Shown here one piece after another: positions 1 through 8,919 of a stretch of 64,000 nt of DNA. The position numbers and the translations under genes were made by a program. Source of the DNA: Acanthamoeba castellanii str. Neff. Lineage: Eukaryota > Discosea > Longamoebia > Acanthamoebidae. Positions within the stretch are counted from its first letter, which is position 1. Every line of letters starts with the position of its first letter. The notes under the pieces are model-generated. The model did no database searches, was not told where the DNA came from, and saw only the letters and a program-made list of their open reading frames with translations. Location of the stretch: the NCBI RefSeq assembly GCF_000313135.1, contig NW_004457466.1:55395-119394 (forward strand), given 5' to 3'.

Positions 1-252
1 GAGCTCGGAGAGGAGGACGCAGTATCACAGGAGGACGTGGATGCTCTCTACGAGGAGGTCAAGCGGTTCACACCCGCGCCATCCTTCCACTGGGGCGTGT
101 GGGCACTTGTACAGGCTCGTTACTCCTCGCTCGAGACCTTCGATTACATCGGCTATTCGTCGAAGCTGTTCGAGCGATACCACACGAGGAAGGAGGAGGT
201 CTACGGCTTCCGCTACGGCAAGTCCCCCGCGGCCGCCGCCAAGCAAGAATGA
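1..252 (+). CDS. choline/ethanolamine kinase, C-terminal end (5' partial)
   Basis: The window opens inside an open frame that reads in frame 1 from base 1 to a TGA at 250-252, giving 83 residues. The peptide carries the C-terminal helix pair of choline/ethanolamine kinases, with the pattern FHWGVWALVQARYSS followed by a YIGYSSKLFERY segment. In this family these helices pack behind the kinase lobe; the enzyme phosphorylates choline or ethanolamine in the Kennedy pathway of phospholipid synthesis. The catalytic Brenner and DxD motifs lie upstream of the window, so choline and ethanolamine specificity cannot be told apart. The run of alanines just before the stop is not typical of the family. 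Confidence 0.8.
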   Translation, partial: ELGEEDAVSQEDVDALYEEVKRFTPAPSFHWGVWALVQARYSSLETFDYIGYSSKLFERYHTRKEEVYGFRYGKSPAAAAKQE

Positions 253-377
253 TCTTTGGCCGGGCTTGGCGCGACACACCAGCTGACGGGCATGGTGTGT
301 GCCTTGTTCTTGCCACACTTTATTTTGATTTTATTTTTGGGCCAATACATTTTCCTCAAGTTGCACAGCAACCAGCG

Positions 378-398
378 TTTTGGCGCCATTTGCGCGAA
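378..398 (+). promoter_or_regulatory. E2F-like element upstream of F-box/WD40 gene
   Basis: TTTTGGCGCC at 378-387 is followed directly by ATTTGCGCGAA at 388-398. Both resemble E2F/DP sites (TTTSGCGC). They lie about 100 bp upstream of the F-box/WD40 start codon and just before an AT-rich TATA-like stretch. Function is inferred from the motif alone. Confidence 0.35.
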
Positions 399-404
399 TA
401 AAAG
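397..404 (+). promoter_or_regulatory. TATA-like element (AATAAAAG) for F-box/WD40 gene
   Basis: AATAAAAG lies in GC-rich sequence about 90 bp before the ATG at 489. This spacing favours the ATG at 489 over the in-frame ATG at 417, because 417 would fall inside the expected transcription start region. The same bases could instead be a poly(A) signal for the upstream kinase gene. Confidence 0.35.
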
Positions 405-488
405 GCGCACGAAAATTTGGAAGAGGCCAAGAAAAGCTTTTCTCTCGCCGGGCAGGGTCGTTCGGCTCAACCCGCGATTGTTGTGTGG

Positions 489-3283
489 ATGGATTGGGAA
501 ACGGAGGACCGCGCGACAGACGAACAGCCCCCAGGAGTGGAGGAAAGAGAGAGCGCGAATGGTGGCGCATCAGAGAAGAGGGGAAGGAAGAGGCAGAGAG
601 AAGATCTCGATGGGGGCGCATCTGCTCTCCTCCCGCCTCCAATGAGCCCCGCCGAGCTCACATCGCACATCAAGGGCGAGATGTTCTCTACCGTTGGAAC
701 CGAACTCATGGAGCTCGAGAATTCGGTCGAGAAATTCAACACCTTCTTGCGAAATCACGAGATGTTTCCCTATCTCAGCGAATTCATTCAGCAATTCTTC
801 GACCTCTCCAAGCGCGTGAAGACGAGGATGCAAGACTTGCACACTCTCTACTCATTCCTGGTACGTTAATTTGCTTGCACCAGCGAATCACCAGTTTTTT
901 TTTTGAAGTATTGATAATCATTTCATTCATTTTTTTTCTTCAGAATGGTCACCAAATGTCGGCCTCGAAGACGTCGGCAGGCTACTTCAGCGTATTGCCG
1001 CAGGAGTTGTGCCTCTACATCCTCTCCTTCCTCGAGTGGCGAGATCTGTCCAGCATGAGCCTGCTCAATCGTCAATGGCAGAGTCTCTCGCGGGACAATA
1101 TGCTCTGGAAGGCCCTCTGCGCCAAGCACTGGAAGGAAATGTGGAACTCATCTTCGAGGGGAGGCTTGTCCTCATCATCGACGAACCTGTCTTCCCTCTC
1201 CGCTCTATCCCCCACCTCGTCATCGTCGTCAGCTGCTGCCGAGCTGGAGGACGACGTCCTCGAGGAGACAGCAGAAGAAGATGGCGGCCGAGCCACTTCT
1301 GAGCCCGTGAAGAAAAAGCTCAAGGTGGACGTCTCGGCGCCGGACGCCTCGACACCGCCTGCCTGGCAGGACGTGTTCAAGAGCCGGCTCTTGGTCGACC
1401 GGAACTGGCGGATGGGCAACTGCGCCGCACGCACTCTTGCCCCCCAGTCAGAGGTGGAGAGTGCCGCCTTTTGTCTTCACTTCGACGATGAGCGTTTCGT
1501 CACGGCCACTGATACTATTGAGGTACTTCCTTATCCATTTATCACTGACGCACTGCAGGGAAGAGACTGACTTCTCCCGGCGCCAGGTATTCAATGTCAA
1601 CACGGGTGAGCTGATCCGAACGATGCGCGGCCACACGGACTCCGTGATGTGCTTGGACTTCAACAAAAAGTGGATTGTCAGCGGTTCTAAAGGTTTGCTC
1701 TGGTCCACCACGCGTCCATTCCTTGCATCGAGAAACTCTCGTACTTTAGTCTGACCGTGCTCATTCATCGCAGACAATACGATCCGCGTGTGGGACGTCA
1801 AAACGGGGCATGTCAAGTACGTACTCGACGGTCATGCCAACGGTGTGCGCACGGTGCGGTTCGATGATAAAATAATCGGTATCAAGCTTCTTCTTCGTCG
1901 CCTTGGCCTCGCCCTGCACTTGCACTCACTTGCTCGCCTCTTCCACATTTAGTGAGCGGATCTCGAGATTCGACGATCAAGGTGTGGGATCTGGAGCAAG
2001 GCGTGCCTTTGCGCACCATGGTCGGTCATGCCTACACCGTGTACTGCCTCGAGTTTGATAACCGCTACATCATATCCGGCTCAGTCGGTACGAACATCTC
2101 CTCGTGTGGCGTCTTGGCGCCACAGTCCTAACTCCTGGTTCCTTCCTCTTTTTAGATAAAACAATTCGCGTTTGGGATGTGGAAACTGGGGAGCCTGTGA
2201 CCATGCTAAAGGGCCACGGCAACTCCATTCGCTGCCTCAAGTTCGATCAATCGCGACTAGTCTCTGGAGCCTGGGTACGAAGCACCCGGCCGAATCGCTC
2301 GGATTGTGGTGTTGTGTGGCTAATCGATTAATGTTGTGGCCTGATAGGACAATCATGTCAAGCTGTGGGATCTAGAGACCTCCAAGTGTATCACCGCCTA
2401 CAAGGGCCACACAGATCGCGTGATGTGCCTCCAGTTCGATCAGAACAAAATTGGTTCGCGCCACCTCTCCGTTTGAGCTGTAAGGCTTCGTACTCACCTA
2501 TCGGCCCGTTCGGGTTCCGCACTTTCTCCGTACAGTAAGCGGCTCTGTTGACAAGACAGTTCGCATCTGGGACATGCGCACGAGTAGTCCTGCCATCATC
2601 CTCAAGGGTCACAGCTCGTGTGTCTACGACCTGCACTTTGACGACTTCAAGATCGGTATCCTTGACCCGTTCCTGCCTCCGTGGCATGCACAAGATCTTG
2701 GGGTAACTGACTGCTTCATCCACACAGTGAGCGCAAGCAAGGATCGAGGTTTGATCACGTGGGACTTCAAAGCACCGCGCCCACGCGATCGACTCACCGT
2801 GGCCACGCTCGACGGCGAAGGTTGCTACGTGTTCGACGCCGCTTTTGACTCTCCCTCGGCCAGTGCCCCTGCTCCGGCTCCCACGCTGGAGCCGCTTATC
2901 GTGGTTCCCTACGAGGTATGGCTCGCGCTTCCCTACCTCTTTATGCCGACAACTTTCATTTATCCACCGCATACGTATATCTTATGGCACAGGCCGGTGT
3001 GCACAACTCTCCCAATCACGCTCTCGAGAGCGGAGACCCTCACGCCCATCCTCTGACGTATGAACCGACAGGCGAACAGCTAGGCGGTGATCAAAGCGAC
3101 GAGCGGCCGTCGGAGAGGATTGAATGGGAGAACGACACAGAGAGAGAACACCAAGAGGAAGAGCAGCATCACGATGCCGCCACGGTCCAGGCCGACGGCA
3201 ACAACTATAACGGCGACGGCCACACCAACGGCGACGGCCATGCGCCGGACATCTACTACACCAATGACGACGGCCTCTCCTAG
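489..3283 (+). CDS. F-box protein with WD40 beta-propeller
   Basis: Ten exons: 489-860, 944-1522, 1587-1692, 1774-1878, 1953-2087, 2156-2274, 2348-2453, 2536-2655, 2728-2915, 2993-3283; about 706 residues. The N-terminal part is a charged leader and a helical segment. It is followed by an F-box (residues about 135-180, LPQELCLYILSFL then a WRDLSSMSLLNRQW helix) and a Ser/Glu-rich linker. Six to seven WD40 repeats then show the usual GH...VRTVRF...IVSGS.D.TI.VWD cycle. Such proteins are substrate receptors of SCF ubiquitin ligases: the F-box binds Skp1 and the propeller binds the degron. The tail after the propeller is Glu/His/Asn/Gly-rich. The layout is that of the Cdc4/Fbw7/beta-TrCP class, but I cannot assign an ortholog. 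An in-frame ATG at 417 is an alternative start. Five internal introns sit at equivalent places in the propeller repeats. Confidence 0.9.
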
Positions 3284-3761
3284 CTCCCCGCAGAGCAGTG
3301 CAAGCCCTGCCTGGGCGCTGGTATTTCGGTGTGCAAAACAAAGGAAGCGAAGATGGCTCTCGAACGCGCGTCCTTCGTGCCAGAGCCAGGAACCAGCGCC
3401 GAGGAATGCGTGAGGAATGTGTCCGCGTAAAAAAGTCACCGACAGGGCGGGTTTGGGCGGGATTTCGTGTTGTTTTGAGTTTGTTCTGTGTGGGTGCGCC
3501 CGCGATTGAGCACCGGACGCTCGGACAGGTGCCATGCTGCGCCACGAGACGCGATGGAGCCCAGGGCAAGACGCACCCTCCGAACCACACCTGCGCGTTC
3601 ACCTCTCACTTTCGTGCCCGCTTCCTTGAACTTGTCCGGCTTGCTCCCCGCACACAGCCCCCCACCTCCCTTGTCACATTTGTTTCTTCAATCCTCTCGA
3701 GAACCTCAACAACAACAGCAGCAGCTAGCAACAATAGCACTCGACAACCCACGCGACAGAA
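3284..3761. other. intergenic, between the two F-box genes
   Basis: No convincing coding sequence. Open frames here lack family features and recognisable splice continuation. The last 100 bp contain a CAACAACAACAGCAGCAG-like run that probably belongs to the 5' leader of the gene at 3762. Confidence 0.5.
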
Positions 3762-5858
3762 ATGCTCGCTGCTCTGGTTCCGTTCATCCTACCACACAAG
3801 CACAGCGTGCACGACAACGACTCGCCGGTGCCGAATCGAAAACGCTCAGCTCCGGTCGAGGCACAAGATGACTTGGCGGGCGACTCCTCTTCAGATGAGG
3901 AGGGCCACTACCTCTCTCCGATGGAGGAGAGCGAGGATGAAGCAGAGTCGCTGAGCATGCACGACGTCTACCCAGACCACGAGGAGGAAGAGGAGTCCTC
4001 CTGCATGATGCTGGAGGACCTCCACAGTCACCCCCGCTTCAACCTGCTGACCGAGCTGCCCACCGAGATCCTCTTCCATGTCCTCCAGTACCTCAGCCCC
4101 CGACACCTCCTCTCCCTGCGCCTGGTACCGTTCTCTCCCTTTCCTCTTCCGCTACTCGCTACTCGGTTCTATTTCTCAACGAGCTCGCCTCCCGCGTTCT
4201 TGTGGTCGCGTGAGAGCAGGCCAACCGGTGGCTGCACCAAGTGTGTGGAGACGACCACCTGTGGCATGGCTTCGTGAGGAGCCGCTGGCCGTCGCCGCGC
4301 CACTACGGGTCCACCCAGGGCATGGCCGACGAGTCGTGGGCGCAGGCCTACGAGCGGATGGAGTGGAACACCAACCGGCCGGTCGTGCTCAAGGGCTGGC
4401 TCTACGACTTCCCGTCGCTCTTCGCCGCGCCGCTCGAGCTGAGCCGCGACTCGATCAGTGCCTACCGGCGCGAGCGCCACTACGCCACGGAGATGGCCCA
4501 GCAGGAAGAGGAGGAGGTGCTGCAGGTCCAGTTCTTCCTCTCCCACTGCAGTGGACCCACCGAGCGACGCGAGAAGAAGGCCACCGTGTGGTACTCCAAC
4601 GACAAGCTGGGTCGGGCGTGGAACAAGACCCTGGCCGACGTCAGCGGTGGCGTGCGGCCGCCGCTCAAGGCCCTCACGCACAGCACGGTGGTGATCAGCA
4701 TCAACACGACGCTGGTGGGACTCGACAAGTGCACCGGCCAGGAGCTGTGGCGACACAAGCTCTTCTGCAACTACCTGGTGGCTGCCACGCATGAGGATCG
4801 CGACATCGTCTACGCCGTGGGCTGCGATGACATGGTCTACGAGGGCCGCATAGTCGTGCGCGAGCGGCCGCTCGTCGCACTCGACGCTCGCACCGGCCGC
4901 GAGTTGTGGCGCGCTGATCTCCTCCCGCTCAGCAACGACATGCGCTGCGAGCCCTCCAAGCCCATCGTTCTCTCGCCCAGTACGGACCGCATCCGCCCTC
5001 GCTCTCTGCCCTCGCACCCCTTTTGATCTCATTGTTATGGCGTACAGATTACCTGATGACGTCGATCGAGGACTTCCCTCCGTGCCCGTCGTCGTCGCTC
5101 ATCGTCAGCGCCAAGACCGGCGCCGTCAGCTTCGTCGTCAAGGGGGTGCGTTTCTCTTTTTGTCGGTTTCATGTTCGACATGAATGAAGCCCGTGTGCTG
5201 ATCAACAATATGTGTTTGGTGTTGGCTACGTGTGCAGGAGGTGACGGCGTGCGTGCATGCCAATGACAAGCTGGTGATGATCAAGGACGGTCGCGGCAGC
5301 TGCCACACGCTCGCCGGAGAGCAGGCCTGGGAGCTGTCCAAGACGTTCAGCGGCCGGGTGGGCGCCAAGGGGGGCATAGTGCCTCTCCAGGACGGCTCCT
5401 TCGTCTTCTACCACTACTCCCATGTCATCGACGCGGTCGTGCAGGTGGTCCTCGTCAACGCCCAAGGGTACGCTCATCACACCGTCTGGCTGGCACCACA
5501 CTTGGTGAAGGCAACAGCGATTGCTCATACTCCTCCTCCGTTCGTCTTCCCTCTGCGCGCAGGCAGGAGGAGTGGTGGCTGGAGTGCGGAGGTGCCACCA
5601 ACGGCACGCGGAAGATCTACCACAGCATCAACGCCGAGGTCAGGGGCGAAGCGGGTATCCTGCTTACGTGCGAATCGTCCCAAGGCTGCTGGGTGCACGT
5701 ACGTTCCACTACCGCGCCCACAACCGCTTCGCCTGCATTCCTTCCTAACTCTGGCTCGTCGTGTTTTCACTGTACAGCTGGTGTCGTGGGAGGGCAAGAC
5801 AGTGTTCCGCTGGGAGAAGGAAGAGTCCTTGAACCCAAGCCACCACTGGGTGTTGTGA
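3762..5858 (+). CDS. F-box protein with PQQ-type (BamB-like) beta-propeller
   Basis: Six exons: 3762-4124, 4220-4979, 5048-5145, 5238-5467, 5563-5698, 5778-5858; all phases agree; 555 residues. A Ser/Glu-rich acidic leader precedes an F-box at about residues 95-140 (LLTELPTEILFHVLQYLSP). The rest contains several repeats with PQQ-propeller signatures: LVGLDKCTGQELWRHKL, LVALDARTGRELWRADLL and SLIVSAKTGAVSFVVKG. The AxxTGxxxW motif of the PQQ/BamB fold replaces the GH...WD pattern of WD40 repeats. The likely role is an SCF adaptor in which the propeller binds substrate. The gene is tandem with another F-box/propeller gene, but the propellers differ in type, so this is not a simple duplication. 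Substrate unknown. Confidence 0.85.
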
Positions 5859-6483
5859 TAGCCCAACCAAGCCTTCATTCTTTGATTCGTCTCACACCTA
5901 TTTGTAGATAGCTCACTCATACACCTGTACATAATATTCTCTTCTCTCGTTGGAGTATCTCCACGTTATACTGTGGTGTTAATAAACCATCAACATGGAC
6001 CCAATCATCTGAGCTTGATCAATCACATGACTGGTGCTGCCGGCATTCGATGCTACGTATCGATCAGCTACACGGCTCATCCTGCAGCCAATCGGCTCTA
6101 CAACGTGCGCTCCATCTTCATTTTCAGGTGTGTGGCACAAGGCGTCATCCGGCACTTCTTCTGGCGCATCTCGCCGATCGGCTTGTTCGTCCCTCCCGCG
6201 GCTTTTGCCACCGGCAAGGTGCTGGTTCCTCTCGAAATTGTTAACCGCGCAACATGCCAGGTTGCAGGCAGCAGCCTCCCCTTTGCCGAGACCCCGAGAG
6301 GTGTAAAGGGAATGTGTATGGTATATGATGATATAGGACTAGCAGATCCACTAGTATACGAAGCTATGTACATAAGCTGTGGTGTTGAGTTGTAGATAAC
6401 AATATTATTGGGTGTCGTGAAGGTCGGGCCGTTGAGCGGGATCTCAGCGCTCTCTGAGGAAGTCGGCGACGACGGTGATATGT
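5859..6483. other. convergent intergenic region
   Basis: Lies between the 3' end of the F-box/PQQ gene (+) and the 3' end of the AT-hook/CxxC gene (minus). It is more AT-rich than its flanks. A 140-codon open frame at 5973-6395 shows no family resemblance, and I take it as chance. Nothing else supported. Confidence 0.5.
5981..5986 (+). terminator. candidate poly(A) signal (AATAAA)
   Basis: AATAAA 123 bp after the stop of the F-box/PQQ gene, in AT-rich sequence. Confidence 0.4.
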
Positions 6484-7701
6484 TCAGTTGGGCGCCAGGC
6501 GGAGCGGAGCCGCTGGCGCCACCATCGATGCCAGGTGCAGTCCCGCCGAGGCGTGGGCTGGGAAAAAGTGGAGCGGCAGGGCTGGACGCGGGAGCGCGAG
6601 GGAGCCCAGGCTGGGCAGCACCAGATCGCCCGCCCTGCTGCTGTGGCTGGCGCTCGCCCTCGGCTGCGGAAGAGCGAAGGAAAGCGAAGACGATGACGAA
6701 GACGGAGGAGACGAGTAGGGAGACGAAGAGGAGTGAAGCAGCTGACGAGGAGGAGATGAGGGCGGCGACGAAGACCAGGAGGAGGAGTGCGATGAAGGCG
6801 AAGGGTAGCGGGCCGCGGCGAGGGCGCTGACGTTGGCCAGAGACATGAGCGAGTGGGTCGAGGAGGTGACCGAGGGTGACGAGGTGGGCGAGGCGGCCCC
6901 CGACGACGACAGCGCGGGCGAGGGAGACGAAGCGGCCGTGGCCGTGGGCGAGGCCGTCGACAGGAACTGGAGCGGCACCACGTCCACCGCCGTCCCGTCC
7001 GACCGCGGCAGCAGCAGCGCCAGCTGGTGGGCCGCCGAGCCCGGGGTCGAATAGTACGATGACGACGAGCCGGGCTTGCGGTCCTTGGCGGTCGCGCCCG
7101 CTGCGGCGTAGGCGCTCACGACGTCGACGTTGCGGTTACGCTCGAGGGCCTGCATGGCCGACGAGACCATCATCAACGAGGTGGCCAACCGACCGTTGGT
7201 GTTGGCGCTGCCGCTGATGTTGTTGTTGTTGGCAGACACGGGAGCGCTGACCGTGCGCCGACGCTTTCCCCGGATCTGGGCCGCTGTCTGTTGGCCCCCG
7301 GGCGCGGCGTTGTGGCGCTGTCGCTTGACCCCTCGCGACCCAGCCTCGGCCGAGGAAGTCGACGCAGCTGGTCCGTTGTCGCCAGCCGACTGCCCGGCTA
7401 CGGCCGGCGGGTACGAGTTCTGGATCACCATCGGGTCGTGGTCCTGGCGCGGCTGCTTCTGGTGCTCGGACGAGACGAGTTTGGTGAGGCCGGCGGAAGA
7501 GGCAGGAGGCGGTGAAGAGGTGGTGATGGTGGTGGCGGGGTTGATGGTGGGATTCGCGGCGGTTTTCGCTGCGGCGCCGCGGTTTCTTGGCCGGCACCGA
7601 TCGCAGTAGCCGCGCCTCTTGGGCCGAAACACCTGGCACTTGATGCAGACGGCGTGCTCGGGGTAGGCCGTGGCTCCCTTCGGTCGTCCCCTCTTGATCA
7701 T
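6484..7701 (-). CDS. AT-hook and CxxC...CxxC zinc-binding protein, single exon
   Basis: One intronless frame of 405 residues, unusual among intron-rich neighbours. The first 45 residues hold an AT-hook-like core (KRGRPKG at residues 3-9) followed by CIKC, ten residues and CDRC, which could bind one zinc ion. The spacer is basic (RPKRRGY). After this the protein is low-complexity: Asn/Ala/Thr-rich, a basic patch GKRRRTVS that could be a nuclear signal, then long Ser/Pro runs. The likely role is a DNA-binding nuclear or transcription-related protein, inferred only from the N-terminal motifs. I do not recognise a named family. The ATG at 7699-7701 is the only start that includes the AT-hook. The high-GC Ser/Pro part also produces open frames on the other strand, which are shadows. 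Confidence 0.7.
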   Translation of the reverse strand: MIKRGRPKGATAYPEHAVCIKCQVFRPKRRGYCDRCRPRNRGAAAKTAANPTINPATTITTSSPPPASSAGLTKLVSSEHQKQPRQDHDPMVIQNSYPPAVAGQSAGDNGPAASTSSAEAGSRGVKRQRHNAAPGGQQTAAQIRGKRRRTVSAPVSANNNNISGSANTNGRLATSLMMVSSAMQALERNRNVDVVSAYAAAGATAKDRKPGSSSSYYSTPGSAAHQLALLLPRSDGTAVDVVPLQFLSTASPTATAASSPSPALSSSGAASPTSSPSVTSSTHSLMSLANVSALAAARYPSPSSHSSSWSSSPPSSPPRQLLHSSSSPYSSPPSSSSSSLSFALPQPRASASHSSRAGDLVLPSLGSLALPRPALPLHFFPAHASAGLHLASMVAPAAPLRLAPN

Positions 7702-7726
7702 CTTGTTGCAGAGGAGGGGGGGGGCA

Positions 7727-7765
7727 AGAACGAAGAACGAAGAACGAAGAGCGAAGAACGAGAGA
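7727..7765. repeat. GAACGAA-type short tandem repeat in 5' leader
   Basis: About five imperfect copies of a 7-bp unit (GAACGAA, one copy GAGCGAA) sit 25-65 bp upstream of the minus-strand ATG at 7701. They would lie in the 5' leader of the AT-hook gene. Confidence 0.6.
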
Positions 7766-8150
7766 AGAAGTTGGCAAGCCTGTTGGGATGGCGGAGAGGA
7801 AGAGATGGAGAGAGAGGCGTTAGGTCAATGGGGCAAAGGCCAGAAGAAGACAAACAGGGAACGGTGCGCGGTGAAAAAAGAAGAGTGGAATCCAGGCGAC
7901 CAGGAACACAACGCTGCAGGAGAGATAAGAAACGACATATAACAGACAAGCTACGGTCGGCGTGTACCTCAAGTGATATACTCGAGACAAGGTGGACGAT
8001 GGCCTCTGCCTTGACCTTGGCCCCCAAGAGCTTGATAGAGGGAGAGAATGATACAGAAGGGGCCTTCTAAAGGAGTCTGGGGTACTGTCCACCGAAGAGG
8101 GCGTCGAGGGAATGATGAGAAAGAGATGACAACGGGACTGGAGCTGATTG

Positions 8151-8160
8151 TCTTTTATAG
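8151..8160 (-). promoter_or_regulatory. TATA box candidate for the AT-hook gene
   Basis: On the minus strand the sequence reads CTATAAAAGA, a strong TATA match in GC-rich DNA. It is about 450 bp upstream of the minus-strand ATG at 7701, implying a leader of roughly 400 nt that may contain an intron. Inference from motif and position only. Confidence 0.45.
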
Positions 8161-8837
8161 AAGAGAGAGGGGGGTGGCGCGTGTTCGTTGTGTCCCTGTG
8201 TTGGGGCGCCAACTATCATTTCACGCGAACACCGTCGACCAATCGCCGCAGGTGCCACAGGCGCCGCACTCTAACGCCAGACAGGAGACGTGTTTGACCC
8301 GTGGTCACGCCCCCACTGTCGACCATCATCGCTCGAGCCACCAGTGCCGGACACGGCCATTGTTCAAGACCCGTCCCGCCCCATGAGCTCCCCCATTTGT
8401 TGTGATGTTGGTCTGCGACAGTTCGCTGACAGAGGAGGTGGCCCTCTACTCGTCTGTGCGTTCCTGTTCGGTGAACGCGCTCCCATTGGCCCGTCTTGTC
8501 TGTGCATCGACTCACCGGGCGGCGTTCAAAAGTGCGCAGGCGGCCTACAGGGCTGTGGGCTGGTTGCTGGTCTCCGCACCAAGTGAGCCGGGGGCGTGGG
8601 CGACATCTCGCGTGGCGGCGCCAGAACACAACGATCCCTGCGCCCAGGAGTGGGGGCCATTCCCTGTGTTGGTCCTGAACTCGCCCAGGGTCCTGTAGGG
8701 CGGTAGCGGTGCCCTTATCGATCGCTGCCCACGCACCCGAGTTGGTCTCCTTTTACTGCCAAGGCGTGCAGTCGTTCAAGGCCCTTCGTCTCGATGAAGA
8801 GGCCGTTTAGGTGTGCGTGTGAAGTTGCTCGCGGCCC

Positions 8838-8843
8838 TTTATT
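8838..8843 (-). terminator. candidate poly(A) signal for the amidotransferase gene
   Basis: Minus-strand AATAAA about 77 bp beyond the stop codon at 8920. Confidence 0.45.
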
Positions 8844-8919
8844 CGAATCTGGTTTGCGCGGTGTGGTGGTGGGCGGTGGTGAGAGGGCACGCAATGGCGA
8901 TGTGTCGTGGGTCCATACG

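Larger units (their letters stand above)
7702..8919. other. longest gap without a supported gene
   Basis: About 1.2 kb between the start of the AT-hook gene and the 3' end of the amidotransferase gene. It holds the leader repeat and TATA candidate noted separately, plus a minus-strand AATAAA. Open frames of 98-138 codons occur in several frames, but none has family features, good splice partners or repeats. A non-coding RNA cannot be excluded. Confidence 0.5.

Noticed and set aside
417..488. Earlier in-frame ATG of the F-box/WD40 gene
   Set aside because: It lies only about 15 bp past a TATA-like element, so it is probably upstream of or at the transcription start; kept as an alternative only.
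3298..3954. 218-codon plus-strand open frame
   Set aside because: Overlaps the start of the F-box/PQQ gene in another frame; no motif and no splice partner.
5973..6395. 140-codon plus-strand open frame
   Set aside because: Lies in a convergent intergenic region; no family resemblance, and it begins at a likely poly(A) signal.
8216..8629. 137-codon minus-strand open frame
   Set aside because: Arg/Gly-rich chance frame in the 1.2-kb gap; overlapping frames are open on both strands.
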